Source: Levilinea saccharolytica | GTDB taxonomy: Bacteria; Chloroflexota; Anaerolineae; Anaerolineales; Anaerolineaceae | DNA: 64,000 nucleotides | Reading direction: 5' to 3' | Assembly (NCBI RefSeq): GCF_001306035.1 | Contig: NZ_LGCM01000045.1 | Coordinates: forward strand, 96,532-160,531 | In this document: positions 63,825 through 64,000 of the stretch, piece after piece | Layout of the letters: every line of letters begins with the position of its first letter | Position numbering within the stretch: the stretch's first letter is position 1 | Made by a program: the position numbers and the translations under genes | Notes under the pieces: model-generated | Seen by the model: the letters and a program-made list of their open reading frames with translations, nothing else | Database searches by the model: none | Told to the model about the DNA's origin: nothing

Positions 63825-64000
63825 AGCGGCTTCCGGCAGGGGCGGGGGCGGTGGGGGAGTGGGGCGGGGCTGAACCGTCGCTCACCGCCACGTTGACGGT
63901 GACCCCCACCGCGGACAACGTTTTCAGCCGGGTGGCTAACTTTCAGAACATGAACCGACGAGGCTTTGGCATCGGCATCATCGTGGTGTGCGCCCTGGGC

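Noticed and set aside
63950..64000. Start of a plus-strand gene (ATG followed by RRGFGIGIIVVCALG)
   Set aside because: Only 17 codons are inside the window, there is no clear ribosome site, and the divergent arrangement cannot be checked.

Overview
The window is a GC-rich bacterial chromosome segment with tightly packed genes. Several traits point to the phylum Chloroflexota, probably the class Anaerolineae, but this is inferred from gene content and not proven: a glycyl-tRNA synthetase with alpha and beta subunits fused in one chain, a CASTOR/POLLUX-type channel, an immune-inhibitor-A-like M6 protein, several DUF4190/DUF4126/DUF2085 membrane proteins, and intergenic palindromic repeats. Promoters are easy to read as sigma-70 type, usually with a 17-base spacer. 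Some genes have the -10 box only 6 to 9 bases ahead of the ATG, so their mRNAs may be nearly leaderless.

Region by region. 1-9.2 kb: the 3' part of a complex I operon (nuoG partial, then nuoH, I, J, K, L, M, N). 9.3-14.4 kb: three large membrane proteins of unknown function. 14.5-15.3 kb: a cluster of about eight hairpin repeats. 15.3-19.5 kb: a membrane-anchored SpoIIE-type phosphatase, an MFS transporter and a DUF92 protein. 19.5-24.7 kb: mostly minus-strand small membrane proteins and a DegT/DnrJ aminotransferase. 24.7-29.0 kb: a DUF3048 lipoprotein, then a three-gene operon (N-succinylamino acid racemase/OSBS family, GNAT, M20 hydrolase) that matches the known D-to-L amino acid conversion pathway. 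29.1-29.35 kb: a compact transcription unit encoding only a 17-residue peptide. 29.4-34.4 kb: photolyase, a molybdenum hydroxylase and an Asp/Glu racemase. 34.4-36.9 kb: DUF3054, ECF sigma, anti-sigma-like and Nudix genes. 37-40.6 kb: a CcrM-like orphan DNA methyltransferase followed by ftsK. 40.6-45.9 kb: rsmE, rsmI, lipA, a nucleoside phosphorylase and the CASTOR/POLLUX-like channel protein.

46.0-53.8 kb holds the most unusual locus: a LacI-controlled alpha-glucoside-type ABC importer with a trehalose synthase-like enzyme. Its binding lipoprotein consists of two almost identical full-length domains in one chain. One permease carries an inserted segment with a c-type haem motif (CASCH) in its first extracytoplasmic loop. 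53.8-54.5 kb is repeat DNA. 54.5-58.4 kb holds an SH3 lipoprotein and the M6-like protein, whose zinc motif reads EEFGH where HEXXH is expected. 58.8-59.4 kb has palindromes and a 93-bp tandem repeat. The window ends with the fused glycyl-tRNA synthetase, a DinB-like protein and a small membrane protein.

No rRNA, tRNA, CRISPR array, transposase or phage gene was recognised.
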